In this document: positions 1-10,354 of the stretch, in pieces
Layout of the letters: every line of letters begins with the position of its first letter
Numbering within the stretch: position 1 is the stretch's first letter
Assembly: GCA_021018995.1 (NCBI GenBank)
Contig: CM037587.1
Span: 18,167,366 to 18,231,365, forward strand
Source: Chloranthus sessilifolius
Taxonomy: Eukaryota > Streptophyta > Magnoliopsida > Chloranthales > Chloranthaceae
Direction: 5' to 3'
Length of the DNA: 64,000 nt
Notes under the pieces: model-generated
What the model saw: only the letters and a program-made list of their open reading frames with translations
Told to the model about the DNA's origin: nothing
The model's database searches: none
Translations under genes and position numbers: made by a program

Positions 1-515
1 GTCTTATATGAGCAAGTTGAGAATAAATAAACACATGTAAAGTAACAGTTACATTCAGTACATCTTTTCAGTCATTTAAATTATTTTCTAGCTATTTCAT
101 TGATACATCATGCTTTTAAATATCATGGAATATATGTGAGAAGTTAACTTATATGTTCATTCAGTTTTTTTCCTATTGAGCTTGGATGTAGCTCACCCTT
201 TAGACTATACATCACAGGTCCCATGTTTGCGGATGCTACTACTTCGGGAGGCATAGATCTGGAGGATTCGAAATACGTGCCTGGAGAGGATTTGGAGCCC
301 CCTCCCGAGGACTTCTTCTAGAGGACCTCTGTGTACTTTGACTGAGTTTTTTGAGAGAGTACTGTACGGCTTGGTATATCAATCCCTTTTTAGAGGAAAT
401 ATAATTAAATGATAATATATTCTTTTGGCGAACCATCTAGGGTGGCTGTTATGTTGTCACTGATGGTTTGGGTGGGTTCTCTTGCTCATGAAGAGGCATG
501 AGATCAGAACCATCT
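1..515 (+). mobile_element. Fragment of LTR family G, cut by the window edge
   Basis: The first half kilobase matches, in reverse complement, about 21,180-21,640 inside the solo LTR at 21,010-23,577. Shared blocks include GGCGAACCATCTAGGGTG, the stretch around GATACATCATGC and CATGGAATATATGTGAG. The fragment stops near 515, before the LTR terminus seen in the other copy, so it is truncated there and runs off the window on the left. A short open frame (239-436, - strand) is also present in the other copy, but I read it as conserved LTR sequence rather than a gene. Confidence 0.75.
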
Positions 516-733
516 TTAGAGTAATTTTTTTGACGATTATATATAGTAGAACTGGAGATTTAATTCAATTTCAGTTCTTATGTTTCTATTTTGTTTCATC
601 TTTTTTTGCGTATACCAATGTTCCGTGCAGGCAGTCCAAAGTGAATGGAGACAGCTTGTTGAGGGACCAGCCCCACCTTCTAAAGAATTAGAATTGCTAA
701 AAGAACAGGTGGACAATATCCAAAAATAGCTGA

Positions 734-1515
734 TGAAGTGGGTGGAGCCAAAATCCATGCCACTAATTTTTTTGACCTATGCTTATTTGCAGAGGTACCT
801 TTTCTCCCAAAATTTAAGATGCCAACATTTTATAAGTACAATGGCACGGGTAACCCCTATTGCACACCTTAAGTCCTACTATGGGGACATGTGCCAGTAT
901 GGGAAAGATGAACCACTCCTCATCAAAGCGTTCCAAAAGAACCTCACGGTCGTAGCTTTGAGATGATTCACTTCCCTTGAACTATCTATGATTAAAAATT
1001 GGAAAGATCTGACCCACCTGTTCCAGGAGCAGTATGTCTACAACATAAATATCGAGCCTCGCAAATCTGACCTAACTCAGCTAAAGCAGAACCCTGATGA
1101 AACATTTAGCGACTACCTAGGGAGATGAAGAGCCTTGGCAGCCTAAGTAAGAAACAGAATACCCGACGATGAGCAAATCGAGATGATCTCAGAAAGCACT
1201 CTGTCAGTCATCTCGGATTTCTTGGTGTACCAGCAATAATCTAGCTTTGCTGACTTGGTAAAGAATGTCAATCGTTGCGAGGATGCAATAAGAGAGGGGC
1301 GGTTAAACAAAATAGTAATCAACGGGGTTCGTAAGTTCACAAAGCAGAGGAATGATAAAAGAACTGGGGCAGATATGCAGACAATCATAAATACACAGCC
1401 CAACACTAGTATAGTCCCATTCCAGTTCAAGGCAGCACAGCCAGCCCTAACACGAGTCGAACTAGTATAAAGAACAGGCAATGGGCAAGGGGCACTGATG
1501 ATCCCAAAATAAAGA
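734..1515 (+). pseudogene. Element A gag, N-terminal half (retrotransposon gag domain)
   Basis: Translation gives the usual plant gag core: FKMPTFYKYNGTGNP, then after a frame change IAHLKSYYGDMCQYGK, LLIKAFQKNLT, FTSLE, LFQEQYVYNI, FSDYLGR and later FADLVKNVNRCEDAIREG. The same protein is in element D around 43.5-43.7 kb and 40.8-40.97 kb on the other strand. At least one frameshift (near 860) and several in-frame stops (near 966, 1,126, 1,144 and 1,240) break it. Gag would form the virus-like particle in the cytoplasm; this copy cannot make an intact protein. The frame continues beyond a MITE insertion at 1,553. Confidence 0.85.
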
Positions 1516-1552
1516 AGGGCCCGATTTAATCGAGTTTCTTCGCCATTGGTGT

Positions 1553-2371
1553 TAGGGCTCTCAATGGGCTAGAGGGCCAAGTTGGGGTTGAATCTGGCCC
1601 TAACCTACCTAGGTCGGGTTCCCAATTTTTTCTACCTAGCCCTAACCCCGGGTACGATGTACTCAACCCAAGCCCGACACCTACCGGGCTGGGCCGGGCT
1701 TGGGTGATTTTTCGAGCTTTTTTCTGACTTTTTTTTTTTAATAAAATTTAGTTAAGCTATTTTTTAAGGCTGTTTTTTCTAATAAGATTGGGTTGGGTTG
1801 TTTTTTTTATAATAAAAGTTTGAAGAAGGTTTAAATTTAATTAATAATTATATTACCATTATAGAGGCTCAGGTACATGATTTTATTCAAATATTTTATT
1901 TTAATTTGTTGCATAATGGTTATAACGGACAACAGTTGCTTGAAAATCTATTAACAAGCCATCCAAGTTGTGTATCTAAAAAGCTATGCAACGATTGCTT
2001 GAAAATAAATTAAGTCATCCAATTTGTCCAACCAAAAAATATATGCACAAGGTTATTGTGCCTTTGACTTAAATGCCCAAAGTTTAAATCGTTCAACGAT
2101 TTAACCTCAGGGCATTTAAGTAAAAAATACTTAACTATATACAAAAAATTATAATTTTAAAACGATAAGTATAATATATATATATATATATATAATATCC
2201 GGGCTGGGTGTGGGCCGGATGTTGCAACACTCAACCCAAGCCCGGCCTTGATTTATCCTGGTTGCAACATGCTTAGCCCGATCCGGATATCGGGCAGGGT
2301 TTGCTTAATCAAAAATACTACTTTTTTCTGAGGGCCAAAATTCAGGCTAGCCCGGCCCATTGAGAGCCCTA
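1553..2371. mobile_element. hAT-like MITE, 819 bp, inserted in element A gag
   Basis: Terminal inverted repeats TAGGGCTCTCAATGGGC at the left end and its complement at the right end bound an AT-rich, non-coding insert. The flanking 8-mers ATTGGTGT (1,545-1,552) and ATTGGGGC (2,372-2,379) match at 6 of 8 positions, as expected for a decayed 8-bp target duplication of the hAT superfamily. The ends are rich in GGGCCGGGC-like words, and an (AT)n run lies near 2,170-2,195. No transposase frame is present, so it is non-autonomous. The gag reading resumes on its right side. Confidence 0.8.
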
Positions 2372-2394
2372 ATTGGGGCAATCCTTGAACATCC

Positions 2395-3300
2395 TTTTAC
2401 CGCCGTTGGTTGAAAAAGATCTTGTTATGCCCTTCCAACCATGCCCGCCCCCAAACCCAATCCTAAGAAATTATGATCCCAATACTCATTGCAATTTCCA
2501 TCAAGGGCCAGGTCACCCGATGGACCAATTCTTTCCTTAAAGCATGTAATATTGGATTTGATAGAAGCCAGAAAAATAATCCCTCTGACACTTCCCCAGA
2601 TAAACCAACATGCGAACATCTATCAGGTTCCGCTATCGTCGCACCCACTAGGAGGAACGGGCGGAAGGCCCGCTATCAACTTGATAGAAGAAGATGGGGA
2701 AGAGTTTGATCCTTCAGAATATATCAGTGTCAGGGAGAACTTCATAGCACCAAAGCAAGGAAATTGAGAGGATGGGAACATAGGAGTAATCGAGCCTTTA
2801 AACTTGGCTGATTACTTCCCCAATCCAGCACCGCAAGCAGGGCCCTTAGATCTAAGGATATATTTTCCAACACCAGCTCTCGTCAATTATGTCCAATCTA
2901 GCTTATCTCCTTATCAACCATATACAACACCAACCCCCTCCAATTACTTGATGCCCGGTATTTCCCCATTACCCCCTTCGACGCCGATTAGCTACCATTG
3001 GCTTCACTCCGCCACATCACCACCAATGCAGTCATCCACGATTCCTGTAGACCCCATTTGGCCCACTTTTGTCGCTCCTCCAACCTATCTACCTCTAGCA
3101 TAAGTTGACCATATCTTATTTAGTTATTTGGCACCACCAATCCAGGAGCCTCCGATACCGTTGTCTAACCCGTTTCAGATCCCAGGGCTGACCTATGACC
3201 CCCACTAGATCCCGCTCAATTACAATCAGACAGATATCAATGCGGGCAACATCAGAGAGGGGGCAATTGAGTTTATTACACGATCTGGGAGGATGTCTAA
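2395..3300 (+). pseudogene. Element A gag, C-terminal half with degenerate Cys/His motif
   Basis: Right of the MITE the frame reads NYDPNTHCNFHQGPGHP followed by FFPLKHVILDLIEARKI, the Cys/His motif and following helix seen in Tat gag. Element D has the same motif with the final Cys kept (DHCFPLKH), whereas A has Phe there. The frame goes on through INLIEEDGEEFDPSEYISV, a stop near 2,765, and a Pro-rich tail (2,804-3,103). Further stops follow. The remaining stretch to the protease, 3,301-3,494, reads as degenerate linker. Confidence 0.8.
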
Positions 3301-3494
3301 GCAACCCATTTGAAAAAATGACACGGGAATATGCGTTAAAAACATAGTTTAAAAGAACACGGGCTGACATCACCGTTTGGGACCTACTAATGACGTCTTC
3401 GCTCCACTACCAAGCTTTAATGGGAGCATTGAAAGACGCACATGTATCGAGCAAAGTGTCCTCAAATGAGGTAGGGTAGATAATCAGTCAGGTA

Positions 3495-3878
3495 TTGGCT
3501 CATAATACAATCTCATTTTCAGACGTCGAACTTTTGAATGAGGGAAACAATCACTCCAAACCCCTCAACATTACAGTAGAAGCAGGAGACTTGGTGATCT
3601 CGTTAGTACTGATAGACAATGGATCGACATTAAATATGTGCCCGCTAAGAACTGTAATTAAGATAGGGGTTGATCCCTCCACGTTTAGGCCAGCCAGAAC
3701 AAGCGCAAGAGGGTTCAATAACACAAGGAGGGAAATAATAGGAGAAGTCAACCTAGAGCTCATCGTTGGGCCAATGACCTTCTCCATCCCGTTCCAAGTT
3801 ATGGACATCAAATCCACCTTCAATCTGCTGCTAGGATGCCCATGGCTACACGAAATCGGGGCAATACCTTTAACCTTG
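3495..3878 (+). pseudogene. Element A aspartic protease, fused by deletion to RT
   Basis: The retropepsin-like active site is visible as LVLIDNGSTLNMCPL, with the catalytic Asp in the DNGS arrangement common in Tat elements, followed by FNNTRREIIGEVNLELIVGP and the C-terminal FQVMDIKSTFNLLLGCPWLH. The protease would cut the polyprotein. Compared with element D (38,727-39,263), the protein ends abruptly at AIPLTLH and runs in frame into the RT sequence QDIFAWSYEDMPG. About a kilobase of linker present in D is missing. Four bases (ACCA) are shared at the two breakpoints. Confidence 0.85.
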
Positions 3879-4720
3879 CACCAAGACATCTTTGCGTGGT
3901 CATACGAGGATATGCCTGGTTTGGATACTGATTTGGTTGAGCATGAGCTGCCTCTATATCCGGACGTTAAGCCAGTCAAATAAAAGTTGAGACATCTCCG
4001 GCCAGAATGGATGTTGAAGGTGAAAGATGAAGTCATCAAGTAGTACGATGTGGGATTTCTCATGGTCTCTAAATACCTGCAGTTGTTGGCCAACATCGTC
4101 CCAACACTAAAAAAAGATGGAAAGGTTCGCATGTGCATCGACTTCAGAAGTCTTAACAAGGCATGCCTGAAAGACAACTTCCCTTTGCCACACATTGGCA
4201 TCTTGGTCAATAATACTGCTAGGCATGGGATACTCTCATTCATGGATGGATTCTCCGATTACAATCAAATCAAAATGGCGGAGGCAGACCGAGAGAAGAC
4301 AACGTTCATCATGCCATGGGAAACTTTCTACTACCGAGTCATGTCGTTCGGGTTAAAGAATGCTAGGGTAACATATTAAAGGGCCATGACAATACTGTTC
4401 CATGACATGATGCATCGAGAAATTGAGGTGTATATCAACGATATGATAACCAAGTCTTAAGAGAGAGGTGATCATCTGGTAAACCTCCGAAAGCTGTTTA
4501 AGAGGCTGAAGAAATACAGGTTATGTCTGAACCCTCATAAATGTGCATTCGACGTCATGTCAGGAAAGCTACTAGGCTTCATCATTAGTAGAAGAGGCAT
4601 CGAAGTTGACCCAAACAAAGTGAAAGCCATCGTGGAAATGCCGCCACCGTCTATCGAAAAAGAAGTCAGGGGTATTCTTGGGCAAAATACAGTACATCAA
4701 TCGGTTTATTACACAGTTAA
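3879..4720 (+). pseudogene. Element A reverse transcriptase
   Basis: Tat-type RT blocks appear in order: YEDMPGLDTDLVEHELPL, LRHLRPEWMLKVKDEV, VPTLKKDGKVRMCIDFRSLNK, FPLPHI, SFMDGFSDYNQIKM, VMSFGLKNARVTY and GFIISRRGIEVDPNKVKAI. The catalytic box reads YINDM (near 4,431) where YVDDM is expected, so the first active-site Asp is Asn. In-frame stops occur near 3,981, 4,041, 4,377 and 4,458. The enzyme is certainly inactive. It matches the D copy at 37,044-37,727 closely. Confidence 0.88.
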
Positions 4721-4759
4721 CTCCTATCTGCACATCGATCTTCAAACTATTAAGGAAAG

Positions 4760-5290
4760 ACTCGCCCGTTGAGTGGAATGATGATTGTCAAGCCGCATTC
4801 GATAAAATCAAAGGTTATCTCCTCAATCCTCCAGTTTTGGTATGACCAGTCCCAGGAGTCCACTCTTAATGTCTCTTCATGATAGAATTATCAATGGGAT
4901 GTGTCCTAGGGTAGCATAATGAGATTAGAAGAAGAGAGCAAACCATTTACTACCTGAGCAAGAAGTTTACCGATTATGAGACACGCTATTCTCATCGGGA
5001 GAAAGCATGCTTGACTCTCATATGGGCTACCCAGAGGCTTCGTCAGCACTTGCTATCTTAGGCAATTCTCCTTCTGGCACGAATGGATTCGTTGAAGTAC
5101 TTATTCAAAAAGCCGGTTCTCACTGGCTGAACTGTATGCTGGCAACTTCTTCTATCAAAATTTGACATCACATATGCTACCCAGAAGTTAATCAAGGGGC
5201 AAGCACTCACTGATCATGTTATCAAAAATTCTTTACCTGATTATAAACCTTTGAGAACTGAGTTTCTTGATGAGGACATCTTATTCATGA
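4760..5290 (+). pseudogene. Element A RNase H (first domain)
   Basis: EWNDDCQAAFDKIKGYLLNPP leads into the RNase H region with YYLSKKFTDYETRYSHREKA and LTLIWATQRLRQHL, then FDITYATQKLIKGQALTDH. This domain normally degrades the RNA of the RNA-DNA hybrid. Several stops (near 4,843, 4,868, 4,917, 5,058 and 5,129) show it is dead. The linker that follows, ending in EDDIEETEEP, leads to a second RNase H. Confidence 0.8.
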
Positions 5291-5324
5291 TAGAAGATGA
5301 CATAGAGGAGACAGAAGAGCCCTA

Positions 5325-5745
5325 AGTAATGCACTTTGATGGGGAATCAAATGCTGAAGGTCAAGGCATCAACACTATTCTAATCTAGCCAAAAGGGTCC
5401 CACGTACCGGTCTCCATCAAGCACAATTTCTCCTACACCAATACTATGGCTAAATACGAAGCCTGTGCAGCTGGCCTACAAGCATCTCTCGACCTAAGAG
5501 TAACTCACCTTAGGGTGTTTGGCGACTGACAGCTGATCATATGCCAAACAAATGGAGACTAAAAGATAAAGGATGAGAAGTTGATCTCATACCATGAACA
5601 CCTCGAAGACTTGATTGCATGCTTTGATGACGTTACCTTCTCCTATGTCCCACGAGCGAGAAATCAATTTGTCGATGCACTTGCAATCCTGGCATCAGTA
5701 GTCAAAATTTCATATGGCGTTGAAATGAAGCCAATCATGATCGGA
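5325..5745 (+). pseudogene. Element A second RNase H (archaeal-type, Tat hallmark)
   Basis: A separate RNase H-like domain follows: VMHFDGESNAEGQG (first Asp present), TNTMAKYEACAAGLQASLDL, LRVFGD then a stop where Ser is expected, QLIICQTNGD, and FSYVPRARNQFVDALAILAS at the end. The second RNase H after RT-RNH is a known mark of the Tat lineage and supports the assignment of A. Stops lie near 5,323, 5,386, 5,528 and 5,561. Confidence 0.78.
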
Positions 5746-5919
5746 TAAAGAAATGAGCATACTTTCTGCCTCCAGATCGGGGATCCATTAAGACAGATGA
5801 TGAGCCTCCATGGTTCTTAGATACCAAAAATTTCCTTGAAACTTGAGCTTTCCCTGAAGGCACGTCTAAGAGTGATAGGCGGACCATCCAACGTTTAGCA
5901 GCGAACTATGTCATCTATG

Positions 5920-6560
5920 ATGAATGTTTCTACAAGCGGTCATATAATAATATCTTGCTCAGATGCCTAACTGAAAGCGAGGTAGTCAACATCATGAAAG
6001 AGATCTACGAGGAGGTATGTGGTGCCCATGTCAATGGGAACATGCTCGCCAAGAAGATCTTACGACAATCGTATTTTTGGACCACCATGGAAGCTGACTA
6101 TTATAAACATGTTCAAAAGTGCTACAAATGCAAAGAACACTCTAGTTTGATACCTGCTCTCGCCATAGATCTACACAGCATGACCACCCCATGGCCATTC
6201 ACCACATGGGGCCTCGACGTCATTGGAAAGGTTAATCCAAAAGCTTCTAATGGGCATCAGTTCATCCTCCTCGCCATTGAATATATTACCAAATGGGTAG
6301 AGGCAGCATCCTATACGAATATCATAGCCAGTCACATGGAGAAGTTTATCAAGAATAACATTATTTGTCGATTCAGCATGCCCAAGGATAACATCACAGA
6401 CAATGGCACTAACTTTGAGAACAAGCGCATCAAAGGCTTATGCGAGCAGTACAAGATCAAACATCATTGCTTGTCACCATATTGGCTACAAACCAACGGA
6501 GCCGTCAAAGCTGCTAATAAGACACTTATACGTATCCTTGAAAAGATGGTTGTCACCTAT
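5920..6560 (+). pseudogene. Element A integrase, N-terminal and core domains, split by element B
   Basis: The zinc-binding region reads EIYEEVCGAH, LRQSYFWTTMEADYYKHV and KCYKCKEH; the first His of the HHCC set appears to be Tyr. The core follows: WGLDVIGKV (first Asp), FILLAIEYITKWVEAASY, NITDNGTNF (second Asp), then LQTNGAVKAANKTL where the third acidic residue of the DDE set is Lys (codon at 6,507-6,509). The frame stops at MVVTY, where element B begins with target duplication CCTAT (6,556-6,560). It resumes at 24,401. Confidence 0.88.
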
Positions 6561-7567
6561 TGTTGGCTTCTTACCTTGTGTTCAAAAAGAGGTCTAAAAT
6601 CACACAATTAAAGGATCTATTGGTTGCACACACCAAGGCAAGCAAACACACAGACCTGCAAGTATTCAGGACCTGTTGTAGTAAGTTTTAAAAGGGTAAG
6701 TAAGGGAATGTCCACAGGAAAATGTGAGCTGAAAATTAAGTAAATCTCCAGATCTAAAGCAGATCTGGCACCCTACCTAATACTAAAATAGTAAAAGAGA
6801 GAGAGGAGGTTTTAAGGGGTTGTCACTTTAAACTAAACTACAGAAACAACATTAAATGCAGAAATGAATTGAGATTAAATCCAGAGTTCAAATCTTACAA
6901 GTGAGGGGAATTTTTGGTGAAATTAAAAAAAATAGAAAATGGAGAGAAGCAGCTTGGAGTTTGGTCTTGTTACAAAGAGTTCAGAGTGCACCAATCCCTC
7001 ATCTGGCTATAAGCACAGCTGCAGGGTAGAAGAATCTGATCTAGGCCAGAGATTTGGCTTGATCTTAAGACTATGGTTTGTCCACTTCAATGGTCACAGA
7101 TCATACAATAGATTCACTCCATTCTCATGCTTCCATCAGAACATTATAATCACTACAAATGCTGCGACTGTGAGGCCACAGACACAAGTAATTACAGGAA
7201 CATCAGATCTAGGGAGATCAAGTGGTATCCAAGAGGTCTACCAGTTAAGTGGGTGAGCTATTCCCATCTACACAAATTCGATCGAGCACCAAATAAAACC
7301 AGATGAATTATGGATCTAATTAAAATAATAAAACCAGCATTGCATTGAAATAAACTCACTATACAATGAAATGCTCTCAGATTTGTAGTCTGTGCATCAT
7401 CTGACCCTCAATAACATTCTCAACTCTCCCTAATTACAGATCCAACCTCACTCCTTGCTGCTCCTAAGAAATTAGCCAACCATAGTTGGGCAAAAAGGAA
7501 GAATAGAGAATTTTGATACAAGCTCTGATCTCAAGAATTGATCCTCCATATTTCTGGCAGCTTCCCT

Positions 7568-7576
7568 CCTTATATA
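7568..7576 (-). promoter_or_regulatory. TATA box of element B 3' LTR
   Basis: On the - strand the sequence is TATATAAGG, followed downstream by pyrimidine-rich transcribed-type sequence. The same box is kept at 20,932-20,940 in the 5' LTR. The word array at 7,835-8,235 lies 260-670 bp upstream of it. Confidence 0.7.
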
Positions 7577-7834
7577 GCTCTCTCCTTCAGCCTCAGATCT
7601 GTTTTTCCTGCCAATCACAGCTCAGCTGGAATAATTATGTTATTCCCTCTTTTATTCCCCTTCTAAAAGGCTCTCTCAGTTAGTTAGAGTTGGAGAAAAC
7701 ATATGGGTCGATTAGGGTTTTCTAGGGTACTTCTAGAAACTTTGCATCGATCACCAGAGTGCCTTAGATTGCGTGCAATAGCTCACCAACTTGCAGCATG
7801 TGCACAACAACTTTTATGAGAAGTCCTTCAGTCA

Positions 7835-8235
7835 ATTTCGATAGGTTCTTGAGGCTTTCGATAGGTTCCAAATAGGCCTTCTATTCCTTTCGCTAGGATT
7901 CAAGATCCTTTCGATAGGTTCTGATAGGTTGGTGCCGAAAATAAAGCTCCAGCATCCACAACCTTCATCTGGTGTGTTCGATAGGTTGGGGGATCCTTTT
8001 GATAGGTTGATTTCTGTTCAATAAGTTTCGATAGGGTCTCTTCTGGATCCTATCGATAGGTTTTCAAACTTTTCGATAGGTTCTGTTCAAGCTCAGGTAA
8101 CCATACGATAGGATGCTCCCTTTTTATTTTTGACTGCGCGATAGGTTCCGGATCCTATCGAATTCTCCCATCCTCATGGCTTCTTCCTTTTTTCAGCCTT
8201 CAGATCCTATCAACAGGTTCCAGTAACCTCTTGAC
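7835..8235 (-). repeat. Array of GAACCTATCGAAA words in U3 of element B
   Basis: About thirteen exact or degenerate copies of TTTCGATAGGTTC (+ strand view) are scattered here at irregular spacing, some in opposite orientation. Where two orientations meet they form the perfect palindrome CCTATCGATAGG (8,049-8,060). The matching region of the other LTR is 23,775-24,180. The same words recur inside the element at 13,505-13,870. The irregular spacing argues against simple tandem slippage. Confidence 0.8.
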
Positions 8236-8462
8236 AAATTGTTTTTAGCTTGTTTTCACTCCTTTAAAGCTGCTTTGCTGTTGCTGCATGCTCTAAGTGG
8301 GCCATTGTTGAGTCTGAACTGCACTGAGAGCTGGATTTCTGCACTATGACTGCCTTTTACTGCTATCTATAAGGCATACTCAACAAGCATTTATTAGTCC
8401 ACTCATAGGTCTATCAAAACTCATGTTAAGGGGTGAAAAGTGATACTTTTAAGAGATTAACA

Positions 8463-8478
8463 CACCCCCAAACCTAAC
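8463..8478 (-). other. Polypurine tract of element B
   Basis: Immediately upstream (in element sense) of the 3' LTR the - strand reads GTTAGGTTTGGGGGTG. This is the expected position and composition for the plus-strand DNA primer. Near-identical tracts precede the 3' LTRs of E (58,038-58,052) and, more loosely, C' (35,522-35,536). Confidence 0.85.
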
Positions 8479-10330
8479 ATAAAATGCCACTTTTGTAGGG
8501 AGCACAGATGCATTTAGCATATGCATCAAGCCTTTAAAACCCCTAGGTGATCCCTAGTGGAGGAGTGGATCCTCCTGAGGGTTTTCAGTGAAGGTACCCC
8601 CAAACTTCTCCAATAAAATTAGTTAATACTCATGCAACATGCTAAAATAGAGTTCAAGTAAAATAAAATAAATTCCACACCATGTCCCTTCAGTTTTAGA
8701 GGATTTTCAGCAGAAAAATATAAGTTTAAAACCTGAAATTCTATTGTAATTCCTTCATCATCAATCAGTTCATGTCAAGGCATTGTGCCTGAAAATTAAT
8801 ATAGAGTTCACCTTTAATTTAAGAATTCTGTTTTGATAATGCCCCAATCAATTTTGATTTCAGACCCAAATCTTACCGGGGCTATTCACTCATTAAAAAA
8901 GTAATAGGGTGCATCATTTCTCACACAGCTCAAGAACAGCTACAGCCCTCAAATAGGACTGCAAGCATGAGCATAGGCATTGCTCTAACTTTTGAAATTT
9001 TCTAACTCTTTTCACCATAGATTAAACAAATCCTCATCTCCACATGACAGCTCAATCCATTTTAGATCAGTAAGGTCTTTTTTATTGGGTTGTAATGTGG
9101 CTTATGGGTGAAATTTGTAAAAGAATAATGGGGTACAAAGGATTCAAATTGAGAAATTAGTAAAAATAAGGAGGTGGCCTAGACAACACCTGCTTCATTT
9201 CAGCACAATTCCATCTACTTCTTGAATTTTTATATTTGAAGTGGCCATTTTCTAATCCCCTTTTCAGTCTTTCAATGAAATGACTTCTCTTTCTCATTCC
9301 TTTTCTTTGATTTTCTATTATTCCTTTTCTATTTGTATGTTTTTCTTTTTGTATTTTTCTCTATTTTTCTTTTTATGGGTTGGAATGCCACAACACCACC
9401 AAATGTGATTTCTTCTTTCTCAACCAACCATCAAACCAACTCTACCTTCTGAAATCTCAGAGTGAGGGTCAGGCTATATCAGGTCATTGAGTTTTTGGAT
9501 TCAAATTTTCTGGTTTTCATCAAAGAAAACTGGAAATTTTAAGGCTCAAATGGTGTGTATCAAGGGCAGTTCAAAGGTGGGACATTTTAAGCTCAAACTG
9601 TCCAGCGAATGGCCTTACTTTATGTCGTCAATATCATGAATGCTGTCAAGCTATTTTAATTTGGATTTGCCTTACTTCTAGTGATCAAAACTAAATCCAA
9701 TCAGTCCTTAGAGTAGAAAAATTGCCAAGACACTCTTCAAAGAAAATTTTTCAGGCCCAAATCTCACTGGGTATGGCCTTCCATCAAATTTCTGGGGTGT
9801 ATCCTCACAATTTTCTTTCCTTTCAGGTTCACTAAACATCACTTTTTGAAAATTCTAGACATTTGCTTCATGAAAAAGGCTAAAACTACAACTCATTTCA
9901 GTTTTAAAAAGTTTTTAATTTCTTTTTTTTTTCAAAAATCGGGTGGGAAATCACTTTATTTTTAAAAACTTTTTCAACATTGCTGCACTAGCATTAACTC
10001 ATTTCATTAGCATACCTGTCATACCCCCAAACCTAAATTAAACAGTTTCCTCACTATGCAAAGAGCATGGTAGCAATGAACAGGGTATATGAAGAAACAG
10101 ATGGAAGAATAAGCACAAAAAATGACATAACACAGAAAAAAAATTACTATTAACATCTAAAATATGTACATGGTCCAAAGCAGTAAGAGAAAACAAACAA
10201 ACATAAACTATATTTATTGATAGGCATCATCAGGCCAATCATACAAATCTGCCAAAAATTTCAAATCATCCTTAGATAAAGGAGCTTTTCCTTCAGGTTG
10301 GGACTTCTTGGTGGACTGCTTGGGGGCCTC
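8479..10330 (-). other. 3' non-coding region of element B
   Basis: No credible coding frame. The block is shared with the 3' non-coding region of element E: both contain GCCTTTAAA, CCTAGGTGATCCCTAG, GTGGAGGAG and GGGTTGTAATG in the same order. Its conservation between an autonomous-type and a gene-less element suggests cis functions in packaging or reverse transcription. Confidence 0.7.
10022..10039 (-). other. Second, internal polypurine-tract-like sequence in element B
   Basis: The - strand reads AATTTAGGTTTGGGGGTA, a close copy of the true PPT about 1.55 kb further along. It is preceded by AGTGAGGAAACTG. Element E has the same arrangement at 59,783-59,810 and 59,832-59,847. Confidence 0.65.
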
Positions 10331-10354
10331 CTCAACTAGGCAGCAGATTTCTTA

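Larger units (their letters stand above)
6561..8462 (-). repeat. Element B 3' LTR
   Basis: 1,902 bp. On the - strand it starts TGTTAATCTC and ends GAAGCCAACA, and it aligns over its length with 20,000-24,400. Relative to the 5' LTR it keeps about 100 bp near 7,372-7,482 that are missing there, and lacks about 27 bp near 6,970. It contains a TATA box (7,568-7,576) and an upstream array of TTTCGATAGGTTC words. Two short + strand frames (near 6,939-7,256) are not genes; the other LTR carries only diverged versions. Confidence 0.92.
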
